Source: an uncultured Clostridia bacterium
GTDB taxonomy: Bacteria; Bacillota; Clostridia; Christensenellales; CAG-917
Direction: 5' to 3'
Assembly (NCBI GenBank): GCA_947589475.1
Contig: CANQBO010000017.1
Coordinates: 1-45,605, forward strand
DNA length: 45,605 bases
This document shows, piece by piece, positions 16,601-25,383 of this stretch; the first letter of the stretch is position 1; each line of letters opens with the position of its first letter. Below the pieces are notes generated by a model that was not told the origin of the DNA, searched no databases, and saw only the letters and a list, made by a program, of their open reading frames with translations. The translations under genes were made by a program, and so were the position numbers.

Positions 16601-17506
16601 TTATTCGATATTTGCGGCTTGTTCGCGCAATTTTTCGATCTCGTTTTTGATGGCAAGCACCTCGCTCGTGATGCGGATGTCGTTTGCCTTCGAGCCTATT
16701 GTGTTCGCCTCGCGATTGAACTCCTGCACAAGGAAGTCCATCTTTCTGCCGACAGGCTCGTCCGCCTTAAGGAGCGCGCGCATAGCGGATATGTGCGTGC
16801 TCAAGCGCGTTATTTCCTCGTCTATACAGCAGTGATCCGCGTACAGCGCTACTTCCGTAGCAAGTCGCTGTTCGTCCACTTTTGCGGGGTCCAGCACTTC
16901 CGCGATGCGGGCGGTCATGCTCTCGCGATACGCCCTCACGACGTCGGGAGCAAGCTCCGCTATTTTGGCGAGAGACGCGGCGATGTTGTCCAACTTCTTA
17001 TTTATGTCCGCCTTAAGCGCCTCGCCCTCGCGCGCACGCATAGCCTTGAGATTTTCAAGCGCTTCGGAAAGCGCTTCCATGGTCAATGCCGTAAGTTCCG
17101 CCTCAAGTTTAGCGGGATCTTCCGCCGCTTGTCTGCGCACCAAAATATCCGGCTGTCTCAGCGCCTCGCGGAGGATGACCTCCTCTGCTCCCTTCGCGTC
17201 GGAAAATTGCATTATCCTGCCCGCTAGCGCGTTTGCCGCGTTTATGTACCTTGCGGCAAGCTGTTCGTCAACGACGAAATCGTCCGCACTGCCAGCCTTT
17301 TGCTCAAATGTCAAAAATACGTCGATGTGCCCGCGCGCCACTACCGCGCCTATCGCCTTCTTCAGCGCGTCCTCAACAAAGAGGAAGTTCTTCGGCAACT
17401 TTATGCCGAAGTCCAAATATCTGTGATTGACGCTCTTCAGTTCGAGGGTGACCGACTTGTCGCCGTCCGATGCGATCCCCTTGCCGTAGCCTGTCATGCT
17501 GTACAT
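16601..17506 (-). CDS. yicC: YicC family endoribonuclease
   Basis: YicC/YloC proteins are RNases implicated in RNA turnover and stationary-phase survival. Seen: the family start MYSMTGYGKG, KSVNHRYLDFGIKLP, and the highly conserved end GRKMDFLVQEFNREANTIGSK with KNEIEKLREQ (a short coiled coil). 301 residues, typical. It is the first gene of the long leftward operon, with a promoter at 17535-17563 and a leader of about 20 bases. Its place before gmk-rpoZ is conserved. Confidence 0.94.
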   Translation of the reverse strand: MYSMTGYGKGIASDGDKSVTLELKSVNHRYLDFGIKLPKNFLFVEDALKKAIGAVVARGHIDVFLTFEQKAGSADDFVVDEQLAARYINAANALAGRIMQFSDAKGAEEVILREALRQPDILVRRQAAEDPAKLEAELTALTMEALSEALENLKAMRAREGEALKADINKKLDNIAASLAKIAELAPDVVRAYRESMTARIAEVLDPAKVDEQRLATEVALYADHCCIDEEITRLSTHISAMRALLKADEPVGRKMDFLVQEFNREANTIGSKANDIRITSEVLAIKNEIEKLREQAANIE

Positions 17507-17534
17507 ACGCGCACCCGAAAATTATATTTTTTAA

Positions 17535-17563
17535 ATTATATCATAAAAAATATGTTTGCACAA
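17535..17563 (-). promoter_or_regulatory. Promoter of the yicC-gmk-rpoZ-coaBC-priA-def-fmt-rsmB-rlmN-rsgA operon
   Basis: On the minus strand TTGTGC (17558-17563), spacer 17, TATAAT (17535-17540). The -10 is perfect and the -35 matches in TTG. The surroundings are A/T-rich. Confidence 0.65.
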
Positions 17564-17650
17564 CAAATTTGACAAACATTTTCAAACCTTCCCGACGGCA
17601 ACATATTTTTACCCGACGCAACTTAAACGAGGACTTTGAGTCTATCGCTC

Positions 17651-17695
17651 AAAATAAAAAGCGCGACGACGAATTTTTTGTTCGCGCTTTTGAGC
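17651..17695 (-). terminator. Terminator of ligA
   Basis: AAAAGCGCGA (17657-17666) and TCGCGCTTTT (17682-17691) pair perfectly over 10 bp. On the minus strand the stem is followed by TTTTTATTTTG. It lies about 75 bases after the ligA stop and insulates the yicC operon. Confidence 0.8.
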
Positions 17696-17764
17696 ATTCT
17701 AATCGATAATTTCCATTTTAGATGTTTACTTTGATAACAACATGAACGCCGTGATCGAAGCGCG

Positions 17765-19711
17765 TCAAATCCCCAACATGCGCTTGAATTCGTCCTCGCC
17801 GATTATCTTTATGCCCAGCTTTTTCGCCTTTTCCAGCTTTGATCCTGCGTCCTCGCCCGCAAGCACGAGGTCTACGGTTTTGGACACCGAAGACGCCACC
17901 TCGCCGCCCGCCCCCTCTATAAGAGCGGTCGCCTCGCCCCGCTTGTAAGTGGGAAGAGACCCCGTCAGCACTATGCGCATTCCTTTGAATACTCCTTCAG
18001 CCTCTTCAGCTTCCTCGATCGTGACGCCGCACGCGATGAGTCGCTCCACATAGTCGCGGTTTTTTTCATCGGAAAAGTAGTCTCTAATATTTTTGGCGAG
18101 GATCTCGCCTATGCCGTCCACTTCGAGAAGTTCGTCCTCGCTCGCGCTCATGATGCCCTCCAGCGTTTTGAAACGCTTTTGAAGGTCGCGCGCCGTCTTT
18201 TTGCCTATTCCCTCAATGCCTATCGCAAACAAAAATCTGTCGAGGGTCGTATGCTTCGCCTTTTCGATCGACGCGATCAGATTGCCTATTTTCTTCTCTC
18301 CGAAGCCGTCAAGTCCGAGCATATCTTCCCTTGTCAGGCTGAGCAGTCCGACTCCGTCGAAAATATGCCTCTCATTGAACAACAACTCCGCCGTCTTTTC
18401 GGAAAAACCGTCTATATCCAGAGCGTCCTTCGAGGCAAAATGGTCGAGCGCGGAAATGATCTGCGGGGCGCAATGTTCCCCCGTACAGTACAAAAACGCT
18501 CCGACTTCCTCGACGGGAGAGCCGCATACGGGACATACCGTCGGCTTCTCTATGGTCTTTGCGCCTTCCTGCCGCTGAGCGACTCCCATTATCTCGGGAA
18601 TGACGTCGTTGCTCCTGCGTATGAACACTCTGTCCCCGATCCTCACCTGTTTTTTGAGAATGTCGCCGTAATTGTTGAGCGTGGCGCGGGATACGGTCAC
18701 GCCCCCGATGTCAACGGGTTCGAGTATTGCGATTGGGTTGAGTTTTGCACTGCGGGACACCTGCCATTCTACGTCCTTGAGTTCGGTCGTCATCTCGTCC
18801 GCCTTAAACTTGTACGCGACAGCCCATTTCGGAAATTTTTCGGTCACGCCGATCTCGTCGCGCAGGTGCACGTCGTCCACTTTAAACACAACTCCGTCAA
18901 TGAGATAGTCCAAATTCGGGCGCGCCTCTTCCGTCTCCGCGGCAAATTTCATGGCGTCCTTCGCGGAGTCTACGGTACGCCAACCTCCTTCTACTTCAAA
19001 TCCCTCGTCTATGAGAAACTCGTGCATGCTCTTTTGGGTCTCGAAATCTTTTTCGCTGTACCCGATGTTGTACGCCATAAAACTAAGACCTCTCTCGGCG
19101 GCGACGGACGGATCCAGACTGCGTATCGCGCCCGCGGCTCCGTTTCTCGCGTTTTTGAGAGGTTCGGCGGCTGTGGCATTGTATTTTTCGAGATTGCTCA
19201 GGCGGAGTATCCCCTCGCCCTGTATCTCTATCCTTCCCTTGAAGCTTATCGTCGTCGGCAATTTCTTTATCGTCTTGACTTGCGCCGTAACGATTTCGCC
19301 CACCGTGCCGTTGCCGCGCGTCGTCGCCTTTATCAGCTTGCCTCCTTCGTAAAGCAGATTGAGAGTAAGCCCGTCGAATTTGTATTCGCAGGTGAGCATG
19401 GGCAGATGACCGAGAGCCTTTTCGATGCGCGCGCACCACTCGTAAAACTCCTCGGAAGTCTGACACTTATCGAGGCTGTAAAGTTTTTTGAGATGTTTAG
19501 ATTGCTCGAATTTGCGCTGAGGCGCTCCTCCGACCCTGTGCGTCGGACTGTCCTTGAGCGAATAGCCTTCCTCTTCCTCAAGCTTTCTCAACTCGTCATA
19601 AAGGCGGTCGTACTCCGCGTCCGAAACGACGGGAGCGTCCTCTTCGTAATACAGCTTCGCCCACTCGTTGAGAGTGGCGACAAGCTCCTTCATTCTTGCA
19701 AGCTTATCCAT
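17765..19711 (-). CDS. ligA: NAD-dependent DNA ligase LigA
   Basis: Seals nicks in replication and repair using NAD. Seen: the Ia NMN-binding domain, adenylation site YKFDG (Lys111) in CEYKFDGLTL, GGVTVSRATLNN in the OB fold, a four-Cys zinc finger (CPVCG and CTGEHC), helix-hairpin-helix repeats rich in GIEGIGKKTA, and a C-terminal BRCT domain. 648 residues from the chosen ATG (19711), which has GAAGG upstream. The frame is open to 19801, but those 30 extra residues are outside the family. Lies 187 bp downstream of pcrA, the standard pairing. Confidence 0.97.
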   Translation of the reverse strand: MDKLARMKELVATLNEWAKLYYEEDAPVVSDAEYDRLYDELRKLEEEEGYSLKDSPTHRVGGAPQRKFEQSKHLKKLYSLDKCQTSEEFYEWCARIEKALGHLPMLTCEYKFDGLTLNLLYEGGKLIKATTRGNGTVGEIVTAQVKTIKKLPTTISFKGRIEIQGEGILRLSNLEKYNATAAEPLKNARNGAAGAIRSLDPSVAAERGLSFMAYNIGYSEKDFETQKSMHEFLIDEGFEVEGGWRTVDSAKDAMKFAAETEEARPNLDYLIDGVVFKVDDVHLRDEIGVTEKFPKWAVAYKFKADEMTTELKDVEWQVSRSAKLNPIAILEPVDIGGVTVSRATLNNYGDILKKQVRIGDRVFIRRSNDVIPEIMGVAQRQEGAKTIEKPTVCPVCGSPVEEVGAFLYCTGEHCAPQIISALDHFASKDALDIDGFSEKTAELLFNERHIFDGVGLLSLTREDMLGLDGFGEKKIGNLIASIEKAKHTTLDRFLFAIGIEGIGKKTARDLQKRFKTLEGIMSASEDELLEVDGIGEILAKNIRDYFSDEKNRDYVERLIACGVTIEEAEEAEGVFKGMRIVLTGSLPTYKRGEATALIEGAGGEVASSVSKTVDLVLAGEDAGSKLEKAKKLGIKIIGEDEFKRMLGI

Positions 19712-19898
19712 ATTTACCTTCAAGTTGTTTTCGAGGCACGCTATGTTTTGCGTCCTGGAAATGTCGCGCGCCTTTGCCGCTACAGATGCGTTTGTCATCA
19801 AAACAATATCGATCTTCTCGTCGGATATTATCCGTTGTCAAAAATCGTTGATTTTGCAAATTGATACGATTAGATGATTGATTTGGTTGTGCAAGCGT

Positions 19899-22112
19899 TT
19901 AAGACCGATCGTCCACGATCGTCAGACTTACGGCGGCGATGGCAAGCGCGAAACGCTTCACCCCAAGACCCTTGAAAGCGATGGCCGCGATCTTGTCCTC
20001 TCCCTCGCCGCTCGTCTCTACGATTATTCCGCGACCGAATTTCGTATGCTCCACGACGGTATTCTTGACAAATTTGTCGAGGTCCACTCCGCTTGATACG
20101 TTTGTCGCGCTCTTTTTCTGCGGCGCAAATGCCCCGCCTTTCAAAACGGATGACGCGGAGGAGGAATTTGCTCCGAGCTTTATGCGCTCCTCCGACTGCG
20201 CTCCGTAACCCGAATTTGTGTATCTCATCGCCTGCTTGACGCCCGACATTTCGCCGATGAAACGACTCTTTGGCATATACTCCGTCTTGCCGAAACGGTA
20301 GCGCGAGCGGGCGTTCAGCACAAACAGCTTACGCTTTGCGCGCGTTATTGCGACGTACATCAATCTGCGCTCTTCCTCAATATCACCGCTTATTATCGCC
20401 CTTTGCGAGGGGAATATCCCCTCTTCCAGCCCAACGATGAACACGGCTTCGAATTCAAGCCCCTTGACGGCGTGGACGGTGGCTATGCTGACGTAGTTTT
20501 GGTCGTCCATCTCGTCCGCGTCGGATACGAGCGCAACGGACTGCATGAAGTCGGATATGCCGAGTTCGGGATTGTCCTTTTCAAACTCGCTCACGGCGTT
20601 GACAAGCTCCTGTACGTTGTCGAGACGGGTGGCGTCCTCGATGTCGGGACTTGTGGCAAGAAAAGTCTCTATGCCGCTCTTGCGCAACACGTATTGCATA
20701 AATTCCGTAGGCTTCATCGTGGTGCAAGCGCTTATGATGTCGCATATGCACGTCTTAAACGGCGCAAGCTTTTTGACCGTCTGCGAACTAAGCCCCGCGC
20801 CGCTCATAAGCGCGTCGTACACGGATATGCCCTGTCTCTCCGCCGAGGACAGCAGCTCCTTTACAGTCGTCTCGCCTATGCCTCTGCGCGGATAGTTGAT
20901 GATCCTAAGCAAACTGTCGCTGTCGTGCGGATTTATCGCCAAGCGTACGTATGCGAGCGCGTCCTTAATTTCCTTGCGCTCGAAGAAGCGGAAACCGCCG
21001 AACACTTTATACGGTATGGAAAGCAGATTGAACTCCTCTTCAAATAGGCGGGTGAGCGAGTTTGCGCGCACAAGCACCGCTATGTCGCTGTATTTTAGTC
21101 CCCCTCTTACAAGCGTGTCGACTGTCTTTGCCACCTGCTCCGCCTCGTCGCGGTCGCTGTACGCCTCATAATATTCGATGGAATTTTCGTCGTCGATGTC
21201 GCTCCACAAAGTCTTGTCCTTGCGCTGAGTGTTGTTTTTGATGACTCTGTTTGCGGCTTTCAAAATGGATGTGGTGCTTCTGTAATTCTGCTCCAGCTTG
21301 TATATTCTCGCGCCCTTGAAGTCCTTTTCAAACTCGAGGATGTTGCGTATATCCGCGCCCCTCCAGCTGTATATAGACTGATCTTCGTCGCCCACGGCAA
21401 AGACGTTGCCGCTTCCCGAGGCGATCATCTTCATGATTTTGTATTGCAGCCTGTTGGTGTCCTGAAATTCGTCCACGTGCACATACAAAAACCGTCTGCG
21501 ATATTTTTCGAGCACGTCGGGAAATTCCTCGAAAAGTTGTACCGTCTTTAGCAAAAGATCGTCGTAGTCGAGGCTGTTTGAGCGCTTAAGTTCCTCTTCA
21601 TAGCGGATGTAGATCTTTTTTACTATGTCCGCGTCCCTGTCGTCCTTGCTTATCTCTTCGTAATAATCTTCTGGAGAGAGCGCAAGCGTCTTTGCGCGCG
21701 ATATGTGCCAAAGATACTCGCCCTTCTTCTTTGGGTCCGCCGACGGCATATCCATAATGACGCGCTTGACGACGCGGTCGCTCTCCTGCTCCGTATATAT
21801 CGTGAAGTCCTTCGTATAGCCGAGTTTGTCTATGTCGATACGTAAAATGCGCGCGCACAGCGAGTGAAATGTGCTTGTCCACACCTGCGACGCGCCTATA
21901 GCGCGCTCGATGCGCTCCTTCATCTCGTTTGCCGCCTTGTTTGTGAACGTCAGCGCAAGGATATTATACGGCGACACACCCAGCTCTATCAAATGACATA
22001 TGCGCTCGGTGAGTACGCGCGTCTTGCCGCTGCCCGCGCCCGCTATGACGAGGATCGCGCCTTCGGTGTCCATGACCGCCTGTTTCTGTTGCGGATTAAG
22101 CTCTATTCTCAT
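19899..22112 (-). CDS. pcrA: ATP-dependent DNA helicase PcrA (UvrD/Rep family)
   Basis: A 3'-5' superfamily 1A helicase for repair, plasmid rolling-circle replication and clearing of RecA or RNA polymerase. Seen: LNPQQKQAV (Q motif), AGAGSGKT (25-31), DEFQDTN, GDEDQSIYSWRGAD, LEQNYRS, TVHAVKGLEFEAVF and EERRLMYVAITRAK. The ATG at 22112 gives MRIELNPQQKQ and 737 residues. The frame stays open to 22172, but those codons precede the promoter. The binding site is poor and the inferred transcript start is only about three bases upstream, so the message may be nearly leaderless. Confidence 0.97.
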   Translation of the reverse strand: MRIELNPQQKQAVMDTEGAILVIAGAGSGKTRVLTERICHLIELGVSPYNILALTFTNKAANEMKERIERAIGASQVWTSTFHSLCARILRIDIDKLGYTKDFTIYTEQESDRVVKRVIMDMPSADPKKKGEYLWHISRAKTLALSPEDYYEEISKDDRDADIVKKIYIRYEEELKRSNSLDYDDLLLKTVQLFEEFPDVLEKYRRRFLYVHVDEFQDTNRLQYKIMKMIASGSGNVFAVGDEDQSIYSWRGADIRNILEFEKDFKGARIYKLEQNYRSTTSILKAANRVIKNNTQRKDKTLWSDIDDENSIEYYEAYSDRDEAEQVAKTVDTLVRGGLKYSDIAVLVRANSLTRLFEEEFNLLSIPYKVFGGFRFFERKEIKDALAYVRLAINPHDSDSLLRIINYPRRGIGETTVKELLSSAERQGISVYDALMSGAGLSSQTVKKLAPFKTCICDIISACTTMKPTEFMQYVLRKSGIETFLATSPDIEDATRLDNVQELVNAVSEFEKDNPELGISDFMQSVALVSDADEMDDQNYVSIATVHAVKGLEFEAVFIVGLEEGIFPSQRAIISGDIEEERRLMYVAITRAKRKLFVLNARSRYRFGKTEYMPKSRFIGEMSGVKQAMRYTNSGYGAQSEERIKLGANSSSASSVLKGGAFAPQKKSATNVSSGVDLDKFVKNTVVEHTKFGRGIIVETSGEGEDKIAAIAFKGLGVKRFALAIAAVSLTIVDDRS

Positions 22113-22121
22113 AACTCGATA

Positions 22122-22150
22122 ATCATACCACATCTTGTGTTGATTTTCAA
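22122..22150 (-). promoter_or_regulatory. Promoter of pcrA-ligA
   Basis: On the minus strand TTGAAA (22145-22150), spacer 17, TATGAT (22122-22127). Transcription should begin near 22115, almost on the pcrA ATG at 22112. Confidence 0.65.
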
Positions 22151-22202
22151 TTTTTTTCTTGCAAAACCACAAAATTTACCTCAAATAAATTTTCTTTGGC
22201 TG

Positions 22203-22231
22203 TTGATTTACTTCGATACCTATGTTAGAAT
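22203..22231 (+). promoter_or_regulatory. Promoter of the DUF1508 protein gene
   Basis: TTGATT (22203-22208), spacer 17, TAGAAT (22226-22231). The leader is about 50 bases and holds a small hairpin. Confidence 0.7.
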
Positions 22232-22253
22232 ATAAATAATAAAGTCGAAATAT

Positions 22254-22286
22254 GGAGCTTTTTTTGAAACTTCGGCTCCGAGGAGG
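22254..22286 (+). promoter_or_regulatory. Leader hairpin abutting the Shine-Dalgarno sequence
   Basis: GGAGC (22254-22258) pairs with GCTCC (22275-22279); the AGGAGG site follows at once (22281-22286). The upstream GGAG resembles a decoy Shine-Dalgarno. It may tune translation; this is inference. Confidence 0.35.
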
Positions 22287-22289
22287 ATT

Positions 22290-23801
22290 ATGGACAATTT
22301 TGACGACATAGTTTTTCTTGACAGCGAGGTCGTCGATAAGGACGATCAAGCCCCTGTCGGCACCCTTATTCAAAACAATAGTCAACAAGGCCTCGACGAT
22401 GAGGAAAATTTGGAGGAGCTTGGAACGCTTATCGAGGTACCCGATGACTTTGAGGAACTTGAGAAACTTGAAGAGGTCGAGGAAGAATATGAGGAACTCA
22501 CCGAAGAGCTGATCGAGGAAGATGACGAGGATATAGTCGAAATCGAAGAGGAGCATGAAAAAACTTATGCGCCCGTCGAACTTCCCGTAGAAGTGACCGA
22601 AGAGCCTGTGTCAAGCGAAGAAGCCGACTCATATGACGATCCCGAAGAGACAGGAGATGACATAGAGGAGGAGACTTATTCTAAGACCGAGCGATCAGAC
22701 GAGTTTAATGAAGCTCCCGCTTCCGAATATGAAGAGATCGCCGAAGAGGAGGGGCTAAGTTCCGATGAAGAAGAGTACAAAGATGTGAACGACGAGAGCG
22801 AGCAAAGCGAGTCTTCTCCCATTTCGGAAGATGTACCCGCCGATGAAGCGCAGTCCTCTGCCCCGCAACACGAGGAGGCGCAAACCGAGACTGAATACAG
22901 TCAAGAACAAGCCGCTCCCAAAGCCGAGAAACGTCGTAAAGCTCCACACATATCCACAAAAACATACGACTATTCGGAGGATAGCGAAGTGTCGATTCAG
23001 ACGACTTCCACAGACGCCTTGTGGGATAACGCGACCATCAAAGTCAAGAAGTCGTCAAAAAAGCCCGCCGCGTCCGAACAGCCCGCTGACGAAACTTCGG
23101 TGCAAAAACCAGTAAAGAAAGAGACGAAAAAAGCGGCAAAACAACCGACTGACGCAGAGTCTCAACCAAAACCCGCCAAGAAGTCCGCAAAAATGAACGA
23201 CGACGCGCCCGCGGATGTCGCGGCGGACGCAGATCCCAAAAAGAAAACGTCGAAGAGATCGGATCAAAACGATGGTACGATCAAGACGACTCCCGCTCCC
23301 GATGACAAGAGCGAGCCTTCGGATAAAAAAATAACCGCCAAAAAGGAGGATAAAAAGATGAGCAATGATGAAGAAAAGGTTTTGATCGAGGCAGACGAGA
23401 CCAAACCGCAACACGGTAAATTCGTCATCAAGAAGACAGACAAGGGCAATTTTGTTTACAAACTCTACTCTTCAAACAAGAGAGTCCTTGCGGTGCCCGG
23501 TGGAGCGTACAAAGATCTGACCGCGTGCAAGGGTGGCATTCAAAGCGTTATCAACAATGCCGCGACTGCCCCAATCGAGGATCAGACCCTCAAAAAGCCC
23601 GTCGAGCAGAAATGCCCCAAGTGGGAGATCTATCTTGACAACAAAAACGAATATCGTCTGCGCCTGATCGCGTCCAACGGCAATGTCGTTGCAATTACAA
23701 ACGACGGCTATTTGGGCAAAGACGCCGCAAAGAAAGGCATCGAAGCCATAGCTCGTGCGGCTCAAGGCGCGTCCGTCGTGAGAAACGATACGCTTTGGTA
23801 A
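22290..23801 (+). CDS. Acidic low-complexity protein with two C-terminal DUF1508 (YegP-like) domains
   Basis: Function unknown. Three parts are visible in 503 residues: a very acidic Glu/Asp region (about 1-215) with coiled-coil-like LEKLEEVEEEYEEL; a basic Lys/Pro/Ala-rich linker (about 215-365); and two DUF1508 units, one from about 375 (GKFVIKKTDKGNFVYKLYSS) and one from about 441 (KWEIYLDNKNEYRLRLIAS), each ending in a helix with KGGIQSV or KKGIEAI. DUF1508 units usually come as tandem pairs in proteins of only about 60-110 residues, so the long charged N-terminus is unusual. No signal peptide or membrane segment. The ATG has AGGAGG upstream. The acidic-then-basic layout could bind nucleic acid or basic proteins; that is inference. 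Confidence 0.88.
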   Translation: MDNFDDIVFLDSEVVDKDDQAPVGTLIQNNSQQGLDDEENLEELGTLIEVPDDFEELEKLEEVEEEYEELTEELIEEDDEDIVEIEEEHEKTYAPVELPVEVTEEPVSSEEADSYDDPEETGDDIEEETYSKTERSDEFNEAPASEYEEIAEEEGLSSDEEEYKDVNDESEQSESSPISEDVPADEAQSSAPQHEEAQTETEYSQEQAAPKAEKRRKAPHISTKTYDYSEDSEVSIQTTSTDALWDNATIKVKKSSKKPAASEQPADETSVQKPVKKETKKAAKQPTDAESQPKPAKKSAKMNDDAPADVAADADPKKKTSKRSDQNDGTIKTTPAPDDKSEPSDKKITAKKEDKKMSNDEEKVLIEADETKPQHGKFVIKKTDKGNFVYKLYSSNKRVLAVPGGAYKDLTACKGGIQSVINNAATAPIEDQTLKKPVEQKCPKWEIYLDNKNEYRLRLIASNGNVVAITNDGYLGKDAAKKGIEAIARAAQGASVVRNDTLW

Positions 23802-23880
23802 GGTATCGCTTCCCTGTTTGTCGTTTTCTTGCGCCCGCGCTCGATTTTACGGACGTCCCTAAATGAATTAAGCGCAAACA

Positions 23881-23916
23881 AAAACCGCTTCGGCGCTCTG
23901 TCGAAGCGGTTTTTTT
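23881..23916. terminator. Bidirectional terminator between convergent genes
   Basis: AAAACCGCTTCG (23881-23892) and CGAAGCGGTTTT (23902-23913) form a 12-bp stem, with a T run on the plus side and TTTTTGTTT on the minus side. It serves the DUF1508 gene and the convergent LURP-one-like gene. Confidence 0.88.
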
Positions 23917-23998
23917 GAAATAATACACATAAATAATACGTCTTGAGAGTATGCACTCTCCGAAATGTGACCGCTTTGCTTAGGAAGTTATACTGCCG

Positions 23999-24505
23999 TC
24001 AATGCTTGTTGCCGTAGCGTATCTTGTCATACCATATAGCCACAAGCGCGCCAACCGCGGGGTCTATCATCTTCTCGTCGATCTCGGCAACATAGATGTC
24101 CCTCACCCTGAACATCTTTTTCGTAGACTTGACGATGGGGTGTTTTTTGTCCCACTTGCCGTTTGCGTCTTTGATCATCGCCTTCATATGGATGGGACCG
24201 CCCTTTATCTTGATGTCGGTGTTGCCCACCTTCATCATCGCGCGACGGTATCCCGGCCAATGCGCCTTTTCGCGAATGTAGCCTATCTCGTTGCCCGCGC
24301 TGTCCATAATGACGAAGTAGCTCAGTAGGAATTTGAGTTTTGCCTCCATATGGTAAAGCAACGCTCCGCTCAAATTGTAAAGGTCGAAATTCGAGAGAAG
24401 CTTAAACACCTTTTCCTGCGCGAAAAAGACCTGACGATCATTTTCATCTGTCAGCGCGAATTTGTCTCCTATCGACCAATATTTTTGGGTGATCTTCAAA
24501 TACAT
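23999..24505 (-). CDS. LURP-one-related (tubby C-terminal fold) family protein
   Basis: 168 residues resembling the LURP-one/YxjI group, small beta-barrel proteins with a tubby-like fold and no agreed biochemical role. Seen: MYLKITQKYWSIGDKFALTD (1-20), the repeated beta pattern VFFAQEKVFKLLSNFDLYN, IGYIREKAHW, and an end with VRDIYVAEIDE and a short hydrophobic helix. The ATG at 24505 follows GGAGAG. It is transcribed alone from a strong promoter and converges on the DUF1508 gene. Assignment is by pattern only. Confidence 0.75.
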   Translation of the reverse strand: MYLKITQKYWSIGDKFALTDENDRQVFFAQEKVFKLLSNFDLYNLSGALLYHMEAKLKFLLSYFVIMDSAGNEIGYIREKAHWPGYRRAMMKVGNTDIKIKGGPIHMKAMIKDANGKWDKKHPIVKSTKKMFRVRDIYVAEIDEKMIDPAVGALVAIWYDKIRYGNKH

Positions 24506-24536
24506 ATAAATTCACTCTCCGTTTTATTCTGTTTTC

Positions 24537-24564
24537 ATTATACCATAGATGTCGCTACGGTCAA
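24537..24564 (-). promoter_or_regulatory. Promoter of the LURP-one-like gene
   Basis: On the minus strand TTGACC (24559-24564), spacer 16, TATAAT (24537-24542). Confidence 0.75.
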
Positions 24565-24593
24565 TATTTTCTTTGTAAACCGCTTAACGGAGT

Positions 24594-25373
24594 CTATGAC
24601 CGCGACTCCTCGTCCAAAATGGAGGCAAACGTCGCGTTGATATTTGCCCACTCGTTGCGCTCGCGAGGCGGAAGTTTTTCTATGCGCTTCTCCAGCTGTT
24701 CGAATTGCGACTCGATATAGACGTGCAGAGGCTTTACGGGACTTATCTCGCCGCTCTCTACCGCCTTTGCCTTTTGCTCCAAAAGCGCGTTTACGATCTC
24801 AAGCTCCGCACCGTCAAGATATATGTCCTTGAGTTTGCAAAACTCTATGGGCGGCGCCGTCCCCATATCCAACGTCCAACGACATGCAAGGATCGGGCGC
24901 AATACGTAAAAATATTTTTTCAGGCGCACGCTCTCCCCCTCGCAATAAGTTTTGTACGTCTTTTTCGCGAGCGCAAGATAGTGGTACGCCACGCTTTTGG
25001 GCACAAAGTTCTCGCTCATAAGCCTCGCGATTTTTTCCCAATCCTCAGATGTTCTGTATACTATGGTCGATCTGCCCCACTCGTACAGCGCGGGATTTGA
25101 CGCGTGCAAAAGCGTGAGCGCCTTTTTAAGATCCCAGCCGCTTATGTCAAGCACGTCGTCAAGCATCCACTCTATAACGTCCCGCATAGGGTCCAGCCTC
25201 AGATAATGTTCCTTTTCATGTACGTACACAAAGCGCACGTCGTAGTCGCTGTTCGGCGACGCAATGCCCCATGCGCGACTTCCCGCCTCCGCGCAGTAGA
25301 TCACGCGCACGTTGTGCGTCCGCTCTATCTTGTCAAGCTCGGCTTGAATTTTTTCGTATATTAGTTTGTCCAT
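24594..25373 (-). CDS. Nucleotidyltransferase superfamily protein (YcgL-like)
   Basis: 259 residues with the polymerase-beta-like motif AGSRAWGIASPNSDYDVRF (about 30-48): GSR followed by the D-x-D metal ligands in SDYDVRF. The remainder (ISGWDLKKAL, HASNPALYEW, KKYFYVLRPILACRW) matches the COG3541-type predicted nucleotidyltransferases. The substrate is not known. The ATG at 25373 follows GAGGAT and lies 10 bp after the next gene, so the two are cotranscribed. It is not a MNT/HEPN toxin pair as far as can be seen. Confidence 0.82.
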   Translation of the reverse strand: MDKLIYEKIQAELDKIERTHNVRVIYCAEAGSRAWGIASPNSDYDVRFVYVHEKEHYLRLDPMRDVIEWMLDDVLDISGWDLKKALTLLHASNPALYEWGRSTIVYRTSEDWEKIARLMSENFVPKSVAYHYLALAKKTYKTYCEGESVRLKKYFYVLRPILACRWTLDMGTAPPIEFCKLKDIYLDGAELEIVNALLEQKAKAVESGEISPVKPLHVYIESQFEQLEKRIEKLPPRERNEWANINATFASILDEESRS

Positions 25374-25383
25374 GCTTATCCTC

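Noticed and set aside
19712..19801. 30-residue N-terminal extension of LigA
   Set aside because: The internal ATG has a good binding site and gives the family start; the extension has no counterpart in the family.
18179..19864. 561-codon plus-strand open frame
   Set aside because: It is antisense to ligA, which has every ligase motif; the frame is long only because of the codon use of ligA.
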